Shown here: positions 1 through 9,702 of the stretch, piece by piece
Layout of the letters: every line of letters starts with the position of its first letter
How positions within the stretch are numbered: position 1 is the first letter of the stretch
Assembly (NCBI GenBank): GCA_029260315.1
Contig: JAJDDM010000116.1
Location: 1-50,615, forward strand
Reading direction: 5' to 3'
DNA from: Phycisphaerales bacterium
GTDB taxonomy: Bacteria > Planctomycetota > Phycisphaerae > Phycisphaerales > UBA1924
Length of the DNA: 50,615 nucleotides
Notes under the pieces: generated by a model
The model's input: only the letters and a program-made list of their open reading frames with translations
The model's database searches: none
What the model was told of the DNA's origin: nothing
Position numbers and translations under genes: made by a program

Positions 1-2
1 GG

Positions 3-563
3 GTCTATTCGGTCGAGCTCCGCGCGGGCGATGAGACTCTCGGGACGCAGGAGATCGAGATCCTCCCCGACCCGCGCGTCGAGACGACCGACGACGAGTA
101 CGCCGAGCAATATGAGTTTCTGATCGAGATCAACGAGGCGATCGACGAGGCGCACAGCGCGGTGAACACGATCCGCGATGTGCGCTCGCAGATCGACGCG
201 GCGCTGCGACGGGCCAAGGACGCGGGGCTCGATGACGGCCTCACCGAGCCCGCCGACGCGATCAAGAAGACGATCGGCGAGATCGAGAACGAGATCCTCC
301 AGACCAAGTCCAAGAGCTCGCAGGATCCGCTGAACTTCCCGGTGAAGCTCAACGACAAGATCGCGGCGTTGGTCTATCAGGTCGACAGCGACTACCCCGT
401 CACCGAGCAGAGCCGCGACGTGTACGAGCACCTGCGGGGGCTTCTCGATGGGCAGCTCGACCACCTCGACGACGTGCTCGCAAACGAAGTCCCGGCGTTC
501 AACGCATTGGTCGCCGAGGCCAACGTCCCAGCGGTCGTGCTGGAGGAGCCCGAAAAACAGTGA
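3..563 (+). CDS. Sortilin/BNR-propeller family protein, C-terminal part only
   Basis: The reading frame is open at the left edge, so only the last 186 residues are present. The first residues (VYSVELRAGDETLG...EIEILPDPR) resemble the closing beta-strand segment of secreted sortilin/VPS10 or glycosyl-hydrolase-like BNR propeller proteins, and the next gene ends in a similar segment (TYRVVLEADGMRMEQALEIK). After this segment comes a helical tail of about 150 residues, rich in Asp, Glu, Ala and Ile, with a conserved-looking stretch DPLNFPVKLNDKIAALVYQV. This tail is seen at the end of many long members of the family, but the downstream paralogue lacks it. The substrate is unknown and export to periplasm or surface is likely. 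The family call rests on the tail and on the neighbour, because the propeller itself is outside the window. Confidence 0.7.
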   Translation, partial: VYSVELRAGDETLGTQEIEILPDPRVETTDDEYAEQYEFLIEINEAIDEAHSAVNTIRDVRSQIDAALRRAKDAGLDDGLTEPADAIKKTIGEIENEILQTKSKSSQDPLNFPVKLNDKIAALVYQVDSDYPVTEQSRDVYEHLRGLLDGQLDHLDDVLANEVPAFNALVAEANVPAVVLEEPEKQ

Positions 564-699
564 CCGGGGAATCCCCGAGGGAGCCGGTCGGATTCTCCAC
601 CAGCAATCGCGCAACCACGGGAATCGGCGCAGCAGCCGGCGCTCCAGCGGGACGCGCCAACGTCCGAAAGGACGCCCGAAGTCCGCAACCCCTTGGGCG
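564..699 (+). terminator. Cluster of short hairpins after the first propeller gene
   Basis: Three inverted repeats lie between the two propeller genes. CGGGG/CCCCG (565-569/573-577) begins two bases after the stop codon. CGTCC-GAAA-GGACG (661-674) has a GNRA-type loop. CGCCC...GGGCG lies around 673-699 with AAG/CTT extending the stem after a bulge. No U-tract follows, so this would be a weak or Rho-type 3' end or a stability element. Confidence 0.3.
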
Positions 700-721
700 C
701 AGGCCGGTTATCCGCTAGCAT
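693..721 (+). promoter_or_regulatory. Putative sigma-70 promoter of the second propeller gene
   Basis: TTGGGC (693-698) and TAGCAT (716-721) are separated by exactly 17 bases, matching 3 of 6 and 4 of 6 consensus positions. A transcript starting near 728 would carry the GGAGGG ribosome binding site at 745-750 just before the ATG at 759. Found by eye only. Confidence 0.35.
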
Positions 722-758
722 CAAGCAGCCGGGCTCGCCGGCGCGGAGGGAGTCAGAA

Positions 759-3700
759 ATGATCGTGTCGATTCGTGATGTGCGCCGGGGGATCGCGCCC
801 CTCGCTTTGATCGCCTCGCCCGCGTTCGCGGCAGAGCCCACCCTCGACCCCGCCTGGGTCGAAGCCTTCAACTGGCGCTCGATCGGCCCGGCGAACATGT
901 CCGGTCGCATCGTCGATCTCGACGTCCACCCCAGCGACCACTCGCTCTGGTTCGTCTCGACCGCCTCGGGCGGGCTGCTCAAAACCGTCAACGCCGGCGC
1001 GACCTTCGAGTATCTCTTCCAGGACCAGCCCACGGTCTCGATCGGCGCGACCGCCGTCGCCGCCAGCGACCCGAACATCGTCTGGGTCGGCACGGGCGAG
1101 CACAACCCCCGCAACAGCTCCTCCTGGGGCGACGGCGTCTACAAGAGCACCGACGGCGGCGAGACCTGGACCCACATGGGCCTCAAGGAAACCTTCATCA
1201 CCGGCGACATCCTCATCCACCCCGAGGATCCCAACATCGTCTACGTCGGCGCGATGGGACGCACCTGGGGCACGAATCCCGAGCGCGGCCTCTACAAGAC
1301 CACCGACGGCGGCGAGAACTGGGAGAAGATCCTCTACGTCGATAACACCACCGGCGTCATCGACCTGACCATGCACCCCGAGAACCCCGACGTGCTCCTC
1401 TGCGCCATGTGGGAGCGCATCCGCGACGAGTTCGATACCAACGACCCCAAGAAGCGCCACGGCCCGGGCTCGGGGCTCTACAAGTCCATAGACGCCGGCG
1501 CGAGCTGGAAGAAGATCAACGACGGCCTGCCCACGGCCGACCTCGGCCGCCTCGGCATGACCTGGTCGCTCGCCGAGCAGGACACGATGTACATGCTCGT
1601 CGACAGCGACCAGATCGGCAGCGGCGGCACCAAGACCCCCGCGTTCCTGGGCGTCTCGTCCAACGACGCCGACGTCGGCGCGCGCGTGACGAATGTCGCC
1701 GAGGACACCCCCGCTGCCGCGGCCGGGCTGAAGGACGACGACATCATCATCGAGTTCGCCGGCGAGACGGTCCTCTCCAGCGACGACCTCTCGGGCAAGA
1801 TCCGGCGCAAGGCGCCCGAAGAAGTCGTCGTTGTCGCGGTCGTGCGTGAGGGCGAGATCATGGAGTTCGACGTCACGCTCGCCGAGCATCCCGATCCCGA
1901 TGCCAAGCCCTTCCGCTCGGACCTCGATGGGCAGGCGCCCAACATCGCCGACCAGCAGGGAGCCGACGGCTACGAGACCGGCGGGCTCTACAAGAGCACC
2001 GACGCCGGCGAGACGTGGACCCGCGTCAACAGCATCAACCCCCGCCCCATGTACTTCTCAAAGATCGCTATCGACCCAACCGATCCGACATATCAGTGGG
2101 TCGCGGGCGTCCAACTCATGAAGTCCGAAGACGGCGGCAAGTCGTACACCCGCGACGGAGGCCCCGGCGTCCACGCCGACGGGCACGCATTCTGGATCGA
2201 CCCCGACGACGGACGCCATCTCCTGCACGGCACCGACGGCGGGCTGTACGAATCCCACGACCGCGGCAAGACCTGGTACCACCACAACCAGCTCGCCCTC
2301 GGCCAGTTCTACCACGTCACCACCGACAACCAGCCGCTTTACAACGTCTACGGCGGCCTCCAGGACAACGGCTCCTGGGGCGCCCCCAACCGCACACGCT
2401 CCTTCGCCGGCCCCGACAACACCGACTGGTTCCGCGTCGGCGGGGGCGACGGCTTCATCTGCGCCGTCGATCCCGAAGACCCCGACCTCGTCTACTACGC
2501 GAGCCAGAACGGCGGCGTCGCCCGCAGCAACCTCCGCACGGGCGAGCGCGGCAGCCTCCGCCCCAGACCAGAACGCGGCAGCGAACTCTCCTACCGCTTC
2601 AACTGGAAAACCCCCTTCGCCCTCAGCAACCACAACGCCAAGATCTACTACGTCGCCGGCAACTACGTTTTCCGCTCCATCACCAAGGGCGACATGCCCC
2701 AGCGCATCAGCCCCGAGATCACCCGCACCAACCGCGGCACCGCCACCGCCTTCAGCGAATCCCCCGCCGACCCCGACGTGCTCTACGTCGGCACCGACGA
2801 CGGCTCGTTCTGGATGACCGATTCCGGCGGCGCCGAGTGGACCAACATCATCTACCCGCGCGAGCCCGACCCCGTCGACGAGGACGCCGAGGAGCCGGCG
2901 CCCGAAGGTGAGAGCGAGGCTGACGAGCCCGAAGGCGAGGCAGATGTGGCGGAGGAGGGCGAGGCAGAGGCTGCCGAAGCGCAGCAGCCGGCCGAGCGAT
3001 CCAGAACCGAACGCCCCACGCCCGGGCGCCGGCACGCTCAGGAAAGTGAGCAGGACCAGCCAGGTGGTCGCGCTGGCGGCCGCGCCGCCGCGATGTTCGA
3101 GAATCTCGACGCCGACGGCGACGGCAAGCTCTCGCGCGACGAAATCCCCGAGCGGATGCGCGCGTTCATCGGTGACGCCGATGCCAATGCCGACGGTTCG
3201 ATCACGCTTGCCGAGCTCCAAGCCGCCATGCAGGCCCGTGCGGGGCGCGATCGTCCCGGCGGTGCTCAGCGCCCGCCCACCGATCAGCCCCGACGCGCCC
3301 GCGAGGGTGGCCGGCAGCAGGCCGAGCAACCGGAGCAAGCTGCTCCAGAGGCCAGCGACGATCCCATCGCCGGCGCATGGACCCTCAAGACTGTCAGCGA
3401 GTTCGGCGAGAGCGAGACGGACATGCTTATCACCCGCGCCGAAGACGGCTCGCTCAGCGCCAGGCTCACCAGCGAGTTCCTCGACAACGCCACCGACTCG
3501 CTCAGCTTCAACGAAGAGACCGGCGAGCTGACCTTCGCCTTCACCACCGACTTCGGCGGCGCAACCGGCGAGGCCAAGGTCGAGGGCGACACCATGACCG
3601 GCTCGCTCAGCTTCAACCAGGGCCAGTTCCGGGCCGAGTTCACCGGCACCCGCCAGCGCGAGCAGACCGAGGAACCATCGGGCGTGACGCTCGACGAGCT

Positions 3701-4508
3701 CATCCCCAGCCCCGGGCGATTCAGCTCCATCGAGGCCTCCCGCTACGACGCGAACCGCGTCTACGCCACCATCGACAGACACTACTACGACGACACCAAG
3801 GCGTACGTCGTCATGTCCGAGGATCAGGGCAAGACCTGGCAGAGCCTCTCGGACAACCTCCCCGACGGCTCGGCACGCGTCATCCGCGAGGACATCGTCA
3901 ACCAGAACCTGCTCTACCTCGGCACCGAGTTCGCCCTCTACGTCTCCATCGACAGAGGCCAGACCTGGACCAGGTTCAACAACAACCTCCCCACCGTCGC
4001 CGTCCACGAGGTCGCCCAGCACCCGATCAGCGGCGAGATCGTCGCCGGCACCCACGGACGCAGCCTCTGGATCACCGACGTCACCCCCCTGCGCTCCATG
4101 ACCGAGCGGGCGATAAACGCCCCGACCTACCTCCTCCCGCCCGCGCCGCAGATCCGCTGGCGCAACCAGCCCTCCGGCGGCAATGTCGGCGGCGTCAGCT
4201 TCTTCCGAGGCGAGAACCCGCCCTCCAGCGCCCGCATCGCCTTCATGCTCAACGACGCACGCGACATCCGCGTCAGCATCCTCGACGCGACCGGCGGCGT
4301 CCTTCGCACCTACGACGAACTCGAGACCAAGGACGGGTTCAACTGGATCGACTGGGACATGCGCCGCGCGCCGCCGCCGCCGGGACGGGGAGGCGGGCGA
4401 TTCCGTCGCGGCCCGCTCGTGCCCACCGGCACCTACCGCGTCGTGCTCGAGGCCGACGGCATGCGCATGGAACAGGCCCTGGAGATCAAGCCCGATCCCG
4501 ACCAATAG
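759..4508 (+). CDS. Secreted sortilin/BNR-propeller protein with inserted PDZ and EF-hand modules
   Basis: A 1,249-residue protein. The start at 759 is chosen because GGAGGG lies 8 bases upstream and the protein then opens with a signal peptide ending near AFA/AEP; the frame itself runs 22 codons further upstream. Asp-box motifs of beta-propellers (STDGGETW, TTDGGENW, SIDAGASW, STDAGETW, SEDQGKTW, SIDRGQTW) recur from about residue 120 to 1080. Inserted in the propeller are a PDZ-like domain (about residues 295-378), an acidic Glu/Ala linker (about 705-750), a pair of EF-hand loops (DADGDGKLSRDE and DANADGSITLAE, about 780-825) and a small beta-rich module of about 95 residues. The C-terminus is a FlgD-like strand domain preceded by a Pro/Gly/Arg patch. 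It is probably exported, calcium-binding and involved in protein binding. No protease or glycosidase catalytic site is evident. The upstream gene is a paralogue. Confidence 0.85.
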   Translation: MIVSIRDVRRGIAPLALIASPAFAAEPTLDPAWVEAFNWRSIGPANMSGRIVDLDVHPSDHSLWFVSTASGGLLKTVNAGATFEYLFQDQPTVSIGATAVAASDPNIVWVGTGEHNPRNSSSWGDGVYKSTDGGETWTHMGLKETFITGDILIHPEDPNIVYVGAMGRTWGTNPERGLYKTTDGGENWEKILYVDNTTGVIDLTMHPENPDVLLCAMWERIRDEFDTNDPKKRHGPGSGLYKSIDAGASWKKINDGLPTADLGRLGMTWSLAEQDTMYMLVDSDQIGSGGTKTPAFLGVSSNDADVGARVTNVAEDTPAAAAGLKDDDIIIEFAGETVLSSDDLSGKIRRKAPEEVVVVAVVREGEIMEFDVTLAEHPDPDAKPFRSDLDGQAPNIADQQGADGYETGGLYKSTDAGETWTRVNSINPRPMYFSKIAIDPTDPTYQWVAGVQLMKSEDGGKSYTRDGGPGVHADGHAFWIDPDDGRHLLHGTDGGLYESHDRGKTWYHHNQLALGQFYHVTTDNQPLYNVYGGLQDNGSWGAPNRTRSFAGPDNTDWFRVGGGDGFICAVDPEDPDLVYYASQNGGVARSNLRTGERGSLRPRPERGSELSYRFNWKTPFALSNHNAKIYYVAGNYVFRSITKGDMPQRISPEITRTNRGTATAFSESPADPDVLYVGTDDGSFWMTDSGGAEWTNIIYPREPDPVDEDAEEPAPEGESEADEPEGEADVAEEGEAEAAEAQQPAERSRTERPTPGRRHAQESEQDQPGGRAGGRAAAMFENLDADGDGKLSRDEIPERMRAFIGDADANADGSITLAELQAAMQARAGRDRPGGAQRPPTDQPRRAREGGRQQAEQPEQAAPEASDDPIAGAWTLKTVSEFGESETDMLITRAEDGSLSARLTSEFLDNATDSLSFNEETGELTFAFTTDFGGATGEAKVEGDTMTGSLSFNQGQFRAEFTGTRQREQTEEPSGVTLDELIPSPGRFSSIEASRYDANRVYATIDRHYYDDTKAYVVMSEDQGKTWQSLSDNLPDGSARVIREDIVNQNLLYLGTEFALYVSIDRGQTWTRFNNNLPTVAVHEVAQHPISGEIVAGTHGRSLWITDVTPLRSMTERAINAPTYLLPPAPQIRWRNQPSGGNVGGVSFFRGENPPSSARIAFMLNDARDIRVSILDATGGVLRTYDELETKDGFNWIDWDMRRAPPPPGRGGGRFRRGPLVPTGTYRVVLEADGMRMEQALEIKPDPDQ

Positions 4509-4552
4509 AGGCCCCGGCGCAAGCCCGGTCTCGCGGAAGCCGGACGGCCTCT
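4507..4552 (+). terminator. Long hairpin at the 3' end of the propeller gene
   Basis: AGAGGCC (4507-4513) pairs with GGCCTCT (4546-4552), and CCGGC (4514-4518) pairs with GCCGG (4539-4543) across a two-base bulge, giving 12 base pairs that start inside the stop codon. No T-run follows. It lies in the 225-base convergent gap before clpX, where I see no gene. Confidence 0.45.
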
Positions 4553-4733
4553 GCAAGTGCGACACGCGTGGCATCGTTCCGATCGGCGACACTCGCCGCT
4601 GAGTGCATGAAGTTGGTATGCGCAAGCCGCGCGCTGCCGTGCCCCCCCGGGGCGAGTTGCGCGTGACCTTCGCTCGAAGACTCGCTCAGACCACGGCACC
4701 CGTGAACCGGGCGATCTCGATGGAAGGTCAGCC

Positions 4734-6056
4734 TCAGGCCGATTCCTTGCGGACCTTGCGGGTGTGCTTGAGCGTGCGCCGGTTGGCGACGGCGTCGGCG
4801 TCGATGACGTACTCGGCACCCTCGTTGTCGAGATCGGGCAACTCGTACATCATGTCGAGCATGATCTCTTCCATGACCGCGCGCTGGGCGCGAGCGCCGG
4901 TGGAGCGCTCGAGCGCCTTCTTGGCGATCGCGTGCAGCGCCTCCTCGGTGAACTCGAGCTTGGCGCCTTCCAGCGCGAACATGTGCTGGAACTGACGCGA
5001 GAGCGCGTTCTTGGGCTCGGTGAGGATCATCGCCAGCGCCTCGGCGTCCAGCGGCATCAGCGGCGAGACCACCGGCAGACGCCCGACCAGCTCGGGGATC
5101 ATGCCGTACTCGACGATGTCCGCGGCGGTCACCTGGCTGAGCAGCTCGTGACGCTCCATCTGCGAGGTGTGCGGCGTGGTGTCCGCCGAGCCCGCGGTGA
5201 AGCCGATGCGGGTCTTGCCCAGGCGGCGGCGGATGACGTCCTCGATGCCGACGAACGTGCCGCCGCAGATGAAGAGGATGTTCCTGGTGTCGATCTGGAT
5301 GTACTGCTGCTCGGGGTGCTTGCGTCCGCCCTGGGGCGGGACGTTGGCGACGGTGCCCTCGAGCATCTTGAGCAGGCTCTGCTGGACACCCTCGCCCGAG
5401 ACGTCGCGGGTGATCGAGACGTTGGAGGAGGTCTTGCCGACCTTGTCGACCTCGTCGATATAGATGATGCCGCGCTGGGCGGCCTCGACGTCGTAGTCGG
5501 CGGCCTGGAGGAGCTTGAGCAGCAGGTTCTCGACGTCTTCGCCGACGTAGCCGGCCTCGGTCAGGGTCGTCGCGTCGCCGATGGCGAAGGGGACCTTGAG
5601 GATGCGGGCCAGCGTGCGGGCCATGAGGGTCTTGCCCGAGCCCGTAGGCCCGACGAAGAGGATGTTGCTCTTATCGAGCTCGACGTCCGATTCATGCTCG
5701 GTCTCGGCGTGCAGCAGGCGCTTATAGTGCGAGTGAACCGCGACCGAGAGCGACCGCTTGGCGATGCGCTGGCCGATGACGTACTGGTCGAGAAACTCGT
5801 TGATCTCGCGCGGGCTGGGGACCTCCGAGAGCGCGTTGGAGACGCTGGTGACGCGCCGGCGCTCCTGGCGGAAGATGTTCTGACAGAGGTCGACGCAGTT
5901 GGCGCAAATGTAGACCTCGCTGGGGCCCTCGACCATGGGGCCGACCTCACGGCTGGTCTTGCCGCAGAATGAGCAGGTCGTGACCTTGCGTCCGCGAAAA
6001 CCGCTGTTTCCACCGTCCGAGGCGGCGTTGGTGTCGTCGTCTCGATTCTTTGCCAT
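4734..6056 (-). CDS. clpX: ATP-dependent Clp protease ATP-binding subunit ClpX
   Basis: A 440-residue AAA+ unfoldase that recognises and threads substrates into ClpP. The N-terminal zinc-binding domain has Cys28, Cys31, Cys51 and Cys54. Walker A GPTGSGKT is at 136-143, the GYVG pore loop at 169-172, Walker [10 protein letters not shown] at about 198-205, the RKH loop at 245-247 and the IGF loop that docks on ClpP at 284-286, so all functional motifs are intact. The start at 6056 follows a GAGGA ribosome binding site and gives the usual N-terminus; the frame extends further upstream without family resemblance. The usual neighbours clpP and tig are not next to it. It converges on the propeller gene. 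About 175 bases upstream separate it from the next gene, with no clear promoter visible. Confidence 0.97.
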   Translation of the reverse strand: MAKNRDDDTNAASDGGNSGFRGRKVTTCSFCGKTSREVGPMVEGPSEVYICANCVDLCQNIFRQERRRVTSVSNALSEVPSPREINEFLDQYVIGQRIAKRSLSVAVHSHYKRLLHAETEHESDVELDKSNILFVGPTGSGKTLMARTLARILKVPFAIGDATTLTEAGYVGEDVENLLLKLLQAADYDVEAAQRGIIYIDEVDKVGKTSSNVSITRDVSGEGVQQSLLKMLEGTVANVPPQGGRKHPEQQYIQIDTRNILFICGGTFVGIEDVIRRRLGKTRIGFTAGSADTTPHTSQMERHELLSQVTAADIVEYGMIPELVGRLPVVSPLMPLDAEALAMILTEPKNALSRQFQHMFALEGAKLEFTEEALHAIAKKALERSTGARAQRAVMEEIMLDMMYELPDLDNEGAEYVIDADAVANRRTLKHTRKVRKESA

Positions 6057-6231
6057 GCATTCCTCGCTGCTTGTCGCCTGTGGGCGATGGACCGGTGGAA
6101 ACTCTATCGGCCTGGTGGGGCGGTGGCTGGATGGGAATGGCGCCGCCCACGTCCCGACGCCGCATCCAAGGTAGCCGGTTGATCGGGAAAACGGAAGGGG
6201 CGACCCGAGAAGTTTGGATGGTCCGTGCCGA

Positions 6232-6636
6232 TTATTCGGGCGCGTCCGGTGGCTGGTCGGTCTCGGTCGGTTGTGCGGGGTCCGGGAGGGGCTCGCCGAG
6301 AAGGTCAAAGCCCGGGCGGGCGCGGATTGCGCCGTCGTCGTGGACCTCGCCGCGAAGGAGTTTCTGGCGTGCGCGCGGGCGGCCCGAGACGCCCTCGAGC
6401 AGGCGATCGCGGGCGAGGCGAAACTCTTCCTTGGTGATGTCGCCCCGCTCGTGGGACTTTCGGAGTTGCTCCAACAGACTCGCGGGTGAGGATTCGTCGT
6501 CGTCATTGGAGAGCATCCGGGAGCGGAGCCAGAGGATGACGACGCCGCCGAGCGCGACGAGGGCCGCGAGGATGATGACCCAGACGACGACCTCGCCTGC
6601 GGGTCGGGCGGTGCTCTGGGCGAGCCAATGGGCCAT
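6232..6636 (-). CDS. Small single-pass membrane protein with SHOCT-like segment
   Basis: 134 residues. One transmembrane helix (about residues 15-37, [20 protein letters not shown]) is followed by a charged linker and a short helical motif [19 protein letters not shown], which matches the pattern of SHOCT domains (short C-terminal oligomerisation helices, with a turn at G-D-I-T and E-E-F). The tail is Pro/Asp-rich and probably disordered. It lies 15 bases downstream of the 247-residue gene and is probably co-transcribed with it. The ribosome binding site is poor. Specific function unknown. Confidence 0.7.
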   Translation of the reverse strand: MAHWLAQSTARPAGEVVVWVIILAALVALGGVVILWLRSRMLSNDDDESSPASLLEQLRKSHERGDITKEEFRLARDRLLEGVSGRPRARQKLLRGEVHDDGAIRARPGFDLLGEPLPDPAQPTETDQPPDAPE

Positions 6637-6651
6637 GGGGGATTATGGGCG

Positions 6652-7395
6652 TCAGGCGCCGGCGAGGCCGATGGCCTCGCGGATGGGCTTGATCAGCTTG
6701 GGGACGATGCTCTCGTGAACAAGGGCCTCGCCCTGCTCTGCGAGCTGCTCGGTGAGGTTATTGATGTCCTTGATGTCCTCAAAGGGCCCGACGCGTCGGA
6801 CGGTCAGGTAGATGCTGATCGGCTCGTTGGTTTCCTGGCCTTGGCCCTGGCGGGTGGAGCGGCTCTTGACCTCGACCAGAACCTCGTGCTCGGCGTTCTC
6901 GCCGAAGGCGTAGCCGAGGACCGGCTGGCAATCGACCGGGACGACGCCCTCGAGGTCGAAGAGGTCGCCGAGGTCCGTGGGGGCGATGAGGGCCTGGTGG
7001 ATGACGCGGTCGTGGACGGCCCGGCACTCCAGATCGAAGCCGAACAGCAGCTCGACGTACTCGATATCCAGCGGGCTGATGCTGAGGAAATAGGGCGCGA
7101 GCTGGAGGACCTGGCGGTGCAGCTCGTAGGCCTCCGAGGCGTTGGCGGGGTTGACGATGCCCGAGCGGATGTTGGTGTTGCGCACCGCGAGCCAGCGATG
7201 GGGCGTGCTGGCGCTGGCGGTCTCCAGGGCCAGTTCATCCTCGTAGCGTTTGAACTGGTCCATCGAGGGGAACTGGCGGCGGAGGCGCTCGCACATATCC
7301 AAGACCGTCTCGCGACCGCGGGGCAGCTCCAGCTTCACGCTCAGCTTCTGGTTGACGTAAAAATCCGAGCATAATGCTCGAAAGCTCTCGCTCAT
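6652..7395 (-). CDS. Conserved protein of unknown function (247 aa)
   Basis: I do not recognise a named domain. It is a soluble, mixed alpha/beta protein without signal peptide or membrane segments. The first third is rich in Arg and Glu ([20 protein letters not shown]). The middle holds a hydrophobic block ([20 protein letters not shown]), and the second half has a strand-like run ending in [13 protein letters not shown] and a threonine/valine strand [11 protein letters not shown]. The last 40 residues look helical. An AAGGGAG ribosome binding site precedes the ATG at 7395. The gene reads as real because its codon bias and domain-like hydrophobic pattern match its neighbours. It is followed at 15 bases by the SHOCT-like gene, suggesting a shared transcript. 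Confidence 0.75.
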   Translation of the reverse strand: MSESFRALCSDFYVNQKLSVKLELPRGRETVLDMCERLRRQFPSMDQFKRYEDELALETASASTPHRWLAVRNTNIRSGIVNPANASEAYELHRQVLQLAPYFLSISPLDIEYVELLFGFDLECRAVHDRVIHQALIAPTDLGDLFDLEGVVPVDCQPVLGYAFGENAEHEVLVEVKSRSTRQGQGQETNEPISIYLTVRRVGPFEDIKDINNLTEQLAEQGEALVHESIVPKLIKPIREAIGLAGA

Positions 7396-7501
7396 CGACT
7401 CCGACTCCCTTCGGAGGACACCACCTCGGGTCCGGGATCAGTCTATGGCGGGCGGGGGGCGGTTGCCATGGGCCGGGGCGCTGTCGGCGGGCGTCGGATC
7501 G

Positions 7502-7771
7502 CTAACGGGCGATTCGGAAACTGGTCTCGGCGGGCTGGATGGCGATCGGCTCAGTCTCCTTGGAGCGGATGTTGCCAGCCATCTGGTCGTCGATATCGGC
7601 GAGCAGAGCGTCGATCGCGGGCTGCTCGCCCTGGGCTTCGAGCATGACGCTGCCGTCGGGCTCGTTGCGGACCCAGCCGGTGACGGGGTGGGGCTCGGCG
7701 GCGGCCCGGCACGCCCAGCGGAAGCCCACCCCCTGGACAGTTCCGTGATAGGTCACACGCACGCGGTTCAT
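7502..7771 (-). CDS. acyP: Acylphosphatase
   Basis: An 89-residue cytoplasmic enzyme that hydrolyses acyl-phosphates such as acetyl-phosphate or carbamoyl-phosphate. It carries the family signature GTVQGVGFRW, whose Arg holds the phosphate, and GWVRNEPDGSV, whose Asn is catalytic, followed by the usual EAQG segment. Length matches the family. The C-terminal strand is divergent: SFRIAR takes the place of the usual F-x-I-R-Y-type ending. It is transcribed divergently from dnaG across a 131-base gap. Confidence 0.93.
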   Translation of the reverse strand: MNRVRVTYHGTVQGVGFRWACRAAAEPHPVTGWVRNEPDGSVMLEAQGEQPAIDALLADIDDQMAGNIRSKETEPIAIQPAETSFRIAR

Positions 7772-7854
7772 GGGTGAGGGTATCGCCCCCGGACGCGCGC
7801 TCTTGGCGACACGATCCTGGCGACAGGTGGGGACGGTTTCGCTTGCGGCCTCGC

Positions 7855-7883
7855 TATGATCCCAACGCTCTCACGAGAGCGTT
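7855..7883 (+). promoter_or_regulatory. Candidate -10 box and perfect hairpin in the dnaG leader
   Basis: TATGAT (7855-7860) is a good -10 match but I see no convincing -35 at the right distance. Directly after it, AACGCTCT (7864-7871) and AGAGCGTT (7876-7883) form a perfect 8-bp stem with a CACG loop. It could be an operator dyad overlapping the transcription start or a 5' mRNA hairpin. It lies 19 bases before the dnaG start. Confidence 0.4.
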
Positions 7884-7902
7884 TTGGGGGCCAGGGACGG
7901 CG

Positions 7903-9702
7903 ATGGCGATGGGCGATGATCGAGACCGGGTGCGCGACGCGTCGGACATCGTGGACGTGGTCGGCGAGTGCCTGGCGCTCAAGCCCAAGGGGCGCGAGTT
8001 CGTGGGCCTGTGCCCGTTCCACGACGACCACCGCCCGAGCATGTGCGTGGTGCCGGGCAAGCAGATCTTTCATTGCTTCAGTTGCGGCGCCGGGGGTGAT
8101 GTGTTCACGTTCGTGCAGCGGTACCACTCGATGGAGTTCCGCGAGGCGCTGACGTTTCTCGCCGAGCGTGCGGGAATCGAGCTGACCAAGAGAACGGGAC
8201 GGGACGGCGGGAGCGATGAGCCCTCGCAGGGCATGAGCCGGGGCGACGTGCTGGCGGCGAATGGGCTGGCGCGCGACTTCTTTCGCACGATTCTGCGGCA
8301 CGATGACCACGGGCGCGCGGCCCGCGAGGTGATCGCTCGGCGGGGCATGTCCGAGGAGATGGTCGAGCGGTTCGAGATCGGGGCCGCGCCGGATCGCAAC
8401 GACGGGCTGATGATGCTCGCGCACGGGCGCGGGATCGCGAGCAAGGATCTTGAGGCGGCGGGGCTCTGCAAGCAGCGCAAGAGCGGGCTGGGCGACACGT
8501 TCCGCAATCGCGTCGTGTTCCCGATCCACGACCAGATCGGGCGGGTGATCGCGTTCGGGGCGCGCCGGATTGATGAGGACGACATCCCGAAGTATCTGAA
8601 CTCGCCGGAGAGCTCGGTGTTCGATAAGTCGGCGACGCTGTATGGGCTGCACCAGGCGTCGCGGGCGATCCAGCGCGAGCGCGTCGCGATCGTGACCGAG
8701 GGCTACACCGACGTGATCGCGTGCCACCAGGCGGGGTTCGAGAACGTGGTCGCGACGCTGGGCACGGCGCTGACCGCGGGACACGCGCGCACGCTGCGCC
8801 GGCTGTGCGAGACGGTCGTGCTGCTGTTTGATTCCGATGAGGCGGGGGCGAAGGCGGCGGATCGGGCCGTCGAGGTCTTCTTCGCACAGCCGATCGACGT
8901 GCGGATCGCGTCGCTCGCGGACGGCGAGGGTGGGAAGGATCCCGATGAGATCCTGCGGATGGAAGATGGTGCCGAGCGGTTTCGACGGGCGATCGAATCG
9001 GGCGTGGATCTGCTGGAGTTCCGGTATGCGCGCCTGCGCGAGAAAATCGCCGGCGGCGGGATCGCGACGCAGCAGCGGGCATTGGAGGAGGAGGTTCGGC
9101 GGCTGGGCGAGCTCGGGCTGCGCCGGGTCGATCCGGTTCGGCGTCAGTTCGTCGTCCGCCGGCTGAGCGAGATCACCGGGCTGAGCGCCGACGGCGTGGT
9201 CCGTTCGCTGCGGGGCGGGGGCGCGATGCGCGAGAACGCCGACGCCGCCGTCGAATCGAAGACGCAAGCCCAGGGCGACCCCCTGGCGACGATGATCGGG
9301 TGCGCCCTGGGCGATCCATCGCTGCTCGGCGGCGCGGAGGATTGGCTGAGTCGCGTGGACGCCTACCCTTCATCGCGCATGGGTGAGATCGCCACGACGA
9401 TGATTGGGCTTGTCGAGGCCGGCGCGGATGCCTCGCTCGCGGGCGTGCTGGGAAGGCTCGAGACTGAGGAAGCATCGTCGCTGGCGGTGGCGCTGTATCG
9501 CGAGGGAGAGCGGTTGTCGCAGGGCGATGACGAGAAACGCCGTCGGCTCTTCGAGGATTGCCGGCGGGCGTGGACGCGACGCCGCCAGAGCGAAAAGGGC
9601 GGCGATCTGATCGAGAGATTGCGGTCTTCGCGCGAGCGGCATGCGACACTGGGGGCGAACCCGACGGCCCTGCCGCGTGCGGGGCGGGGGCAGGCTCGAT
9701 GA
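7903..9702 (+). CDS. dnaG: DNA primase DnaG
   Basis: A 599-residue primase that synthesises RNA primers at the replication fork. The N-terminal CHC2 zinc finger has Cys37, His40, Cys58 and Cys61 ([13 protein letters not shown]...[11 protein letters not shown]). The TOPRIM catalytic core contains EGYTDVIA (Glu near 266) and FDSDEAG (Asp near 310). The C-terminal third is the variable DnaB-binding part. The ATG at 7903 gives the usual N-terminal [10 protein letters not shown] after a few residues; upstream codons in the same frame show no conservation, and a second ATG lies at 7909. The stop overlaps the rpoD start (ATGA), so both are translationally coupled, as in the macromolecular synthesis operon. 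No rpsU is present upstream. Confidence 0.96.
   Translation: MAMGDDRDRVRDASDIVDVVGECLALKPKGREFVGLCPFHDDHRPSMCVVPGKQIFHCFSCGAGGDVFTFVQRYHSMEFREALTFLAERAGIELTKRTGRDGGSDEPSQGMSRGDVLAANGLARDFFRTILRHDDHGRAAREVIARRGMSEEMVERFEIGAAPDRNDGLMMLAHGRGIASKDLEAAGLCKQRKSGLGDTFRNRVVFPIHDQIGRVIAFGARRIDEDDIPKYLNSPESSVFDKSATLYGLHQASRAIQRERVAIVTEGYTDVIACHQAGFENVVATLGTALTAGHARTLRRLCETVVLLFDSDEAGAKAADRAVEVFFAQPIDVRIASLADGEGGKDPDEILRMEDGAERFRRAIESGVDLLEFRYARLREKIAGGGIATQQRALEEEVRRLGELGLRRVDPVRRQFVVRRLSEITGLSADGVVRSLRGGGAMRENADAAVESKTQAQGDPLATMIGCALGDPSLLGGAEDWLSRVDAYPSSRMGEIATTMIGLVEAGADASLAGVLGRLETEEASSLAVALYREGERLSQGDDEKRRRLFEDCRRAWTRRRQSEKGGDLIERLRSSRERHATLGANPTALPRAGRGQAR

Noticed and set aside
2058..4625. 855-residue minus-strand frame opposite the propeller gene
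   Set aside because: Low-complexity Gly/Val/Ala sequence; the plus strand encodes a recognisable protein with signal peptide and ribosome binding site.
6168..6173. Possible -10 box (TACCTT, minus strand) for clpX with TTCCGT 17 bases upstream
   Set aside because: Only 3 of 6 and 2-3 of 6 consensus positions match; too weak to annotate.
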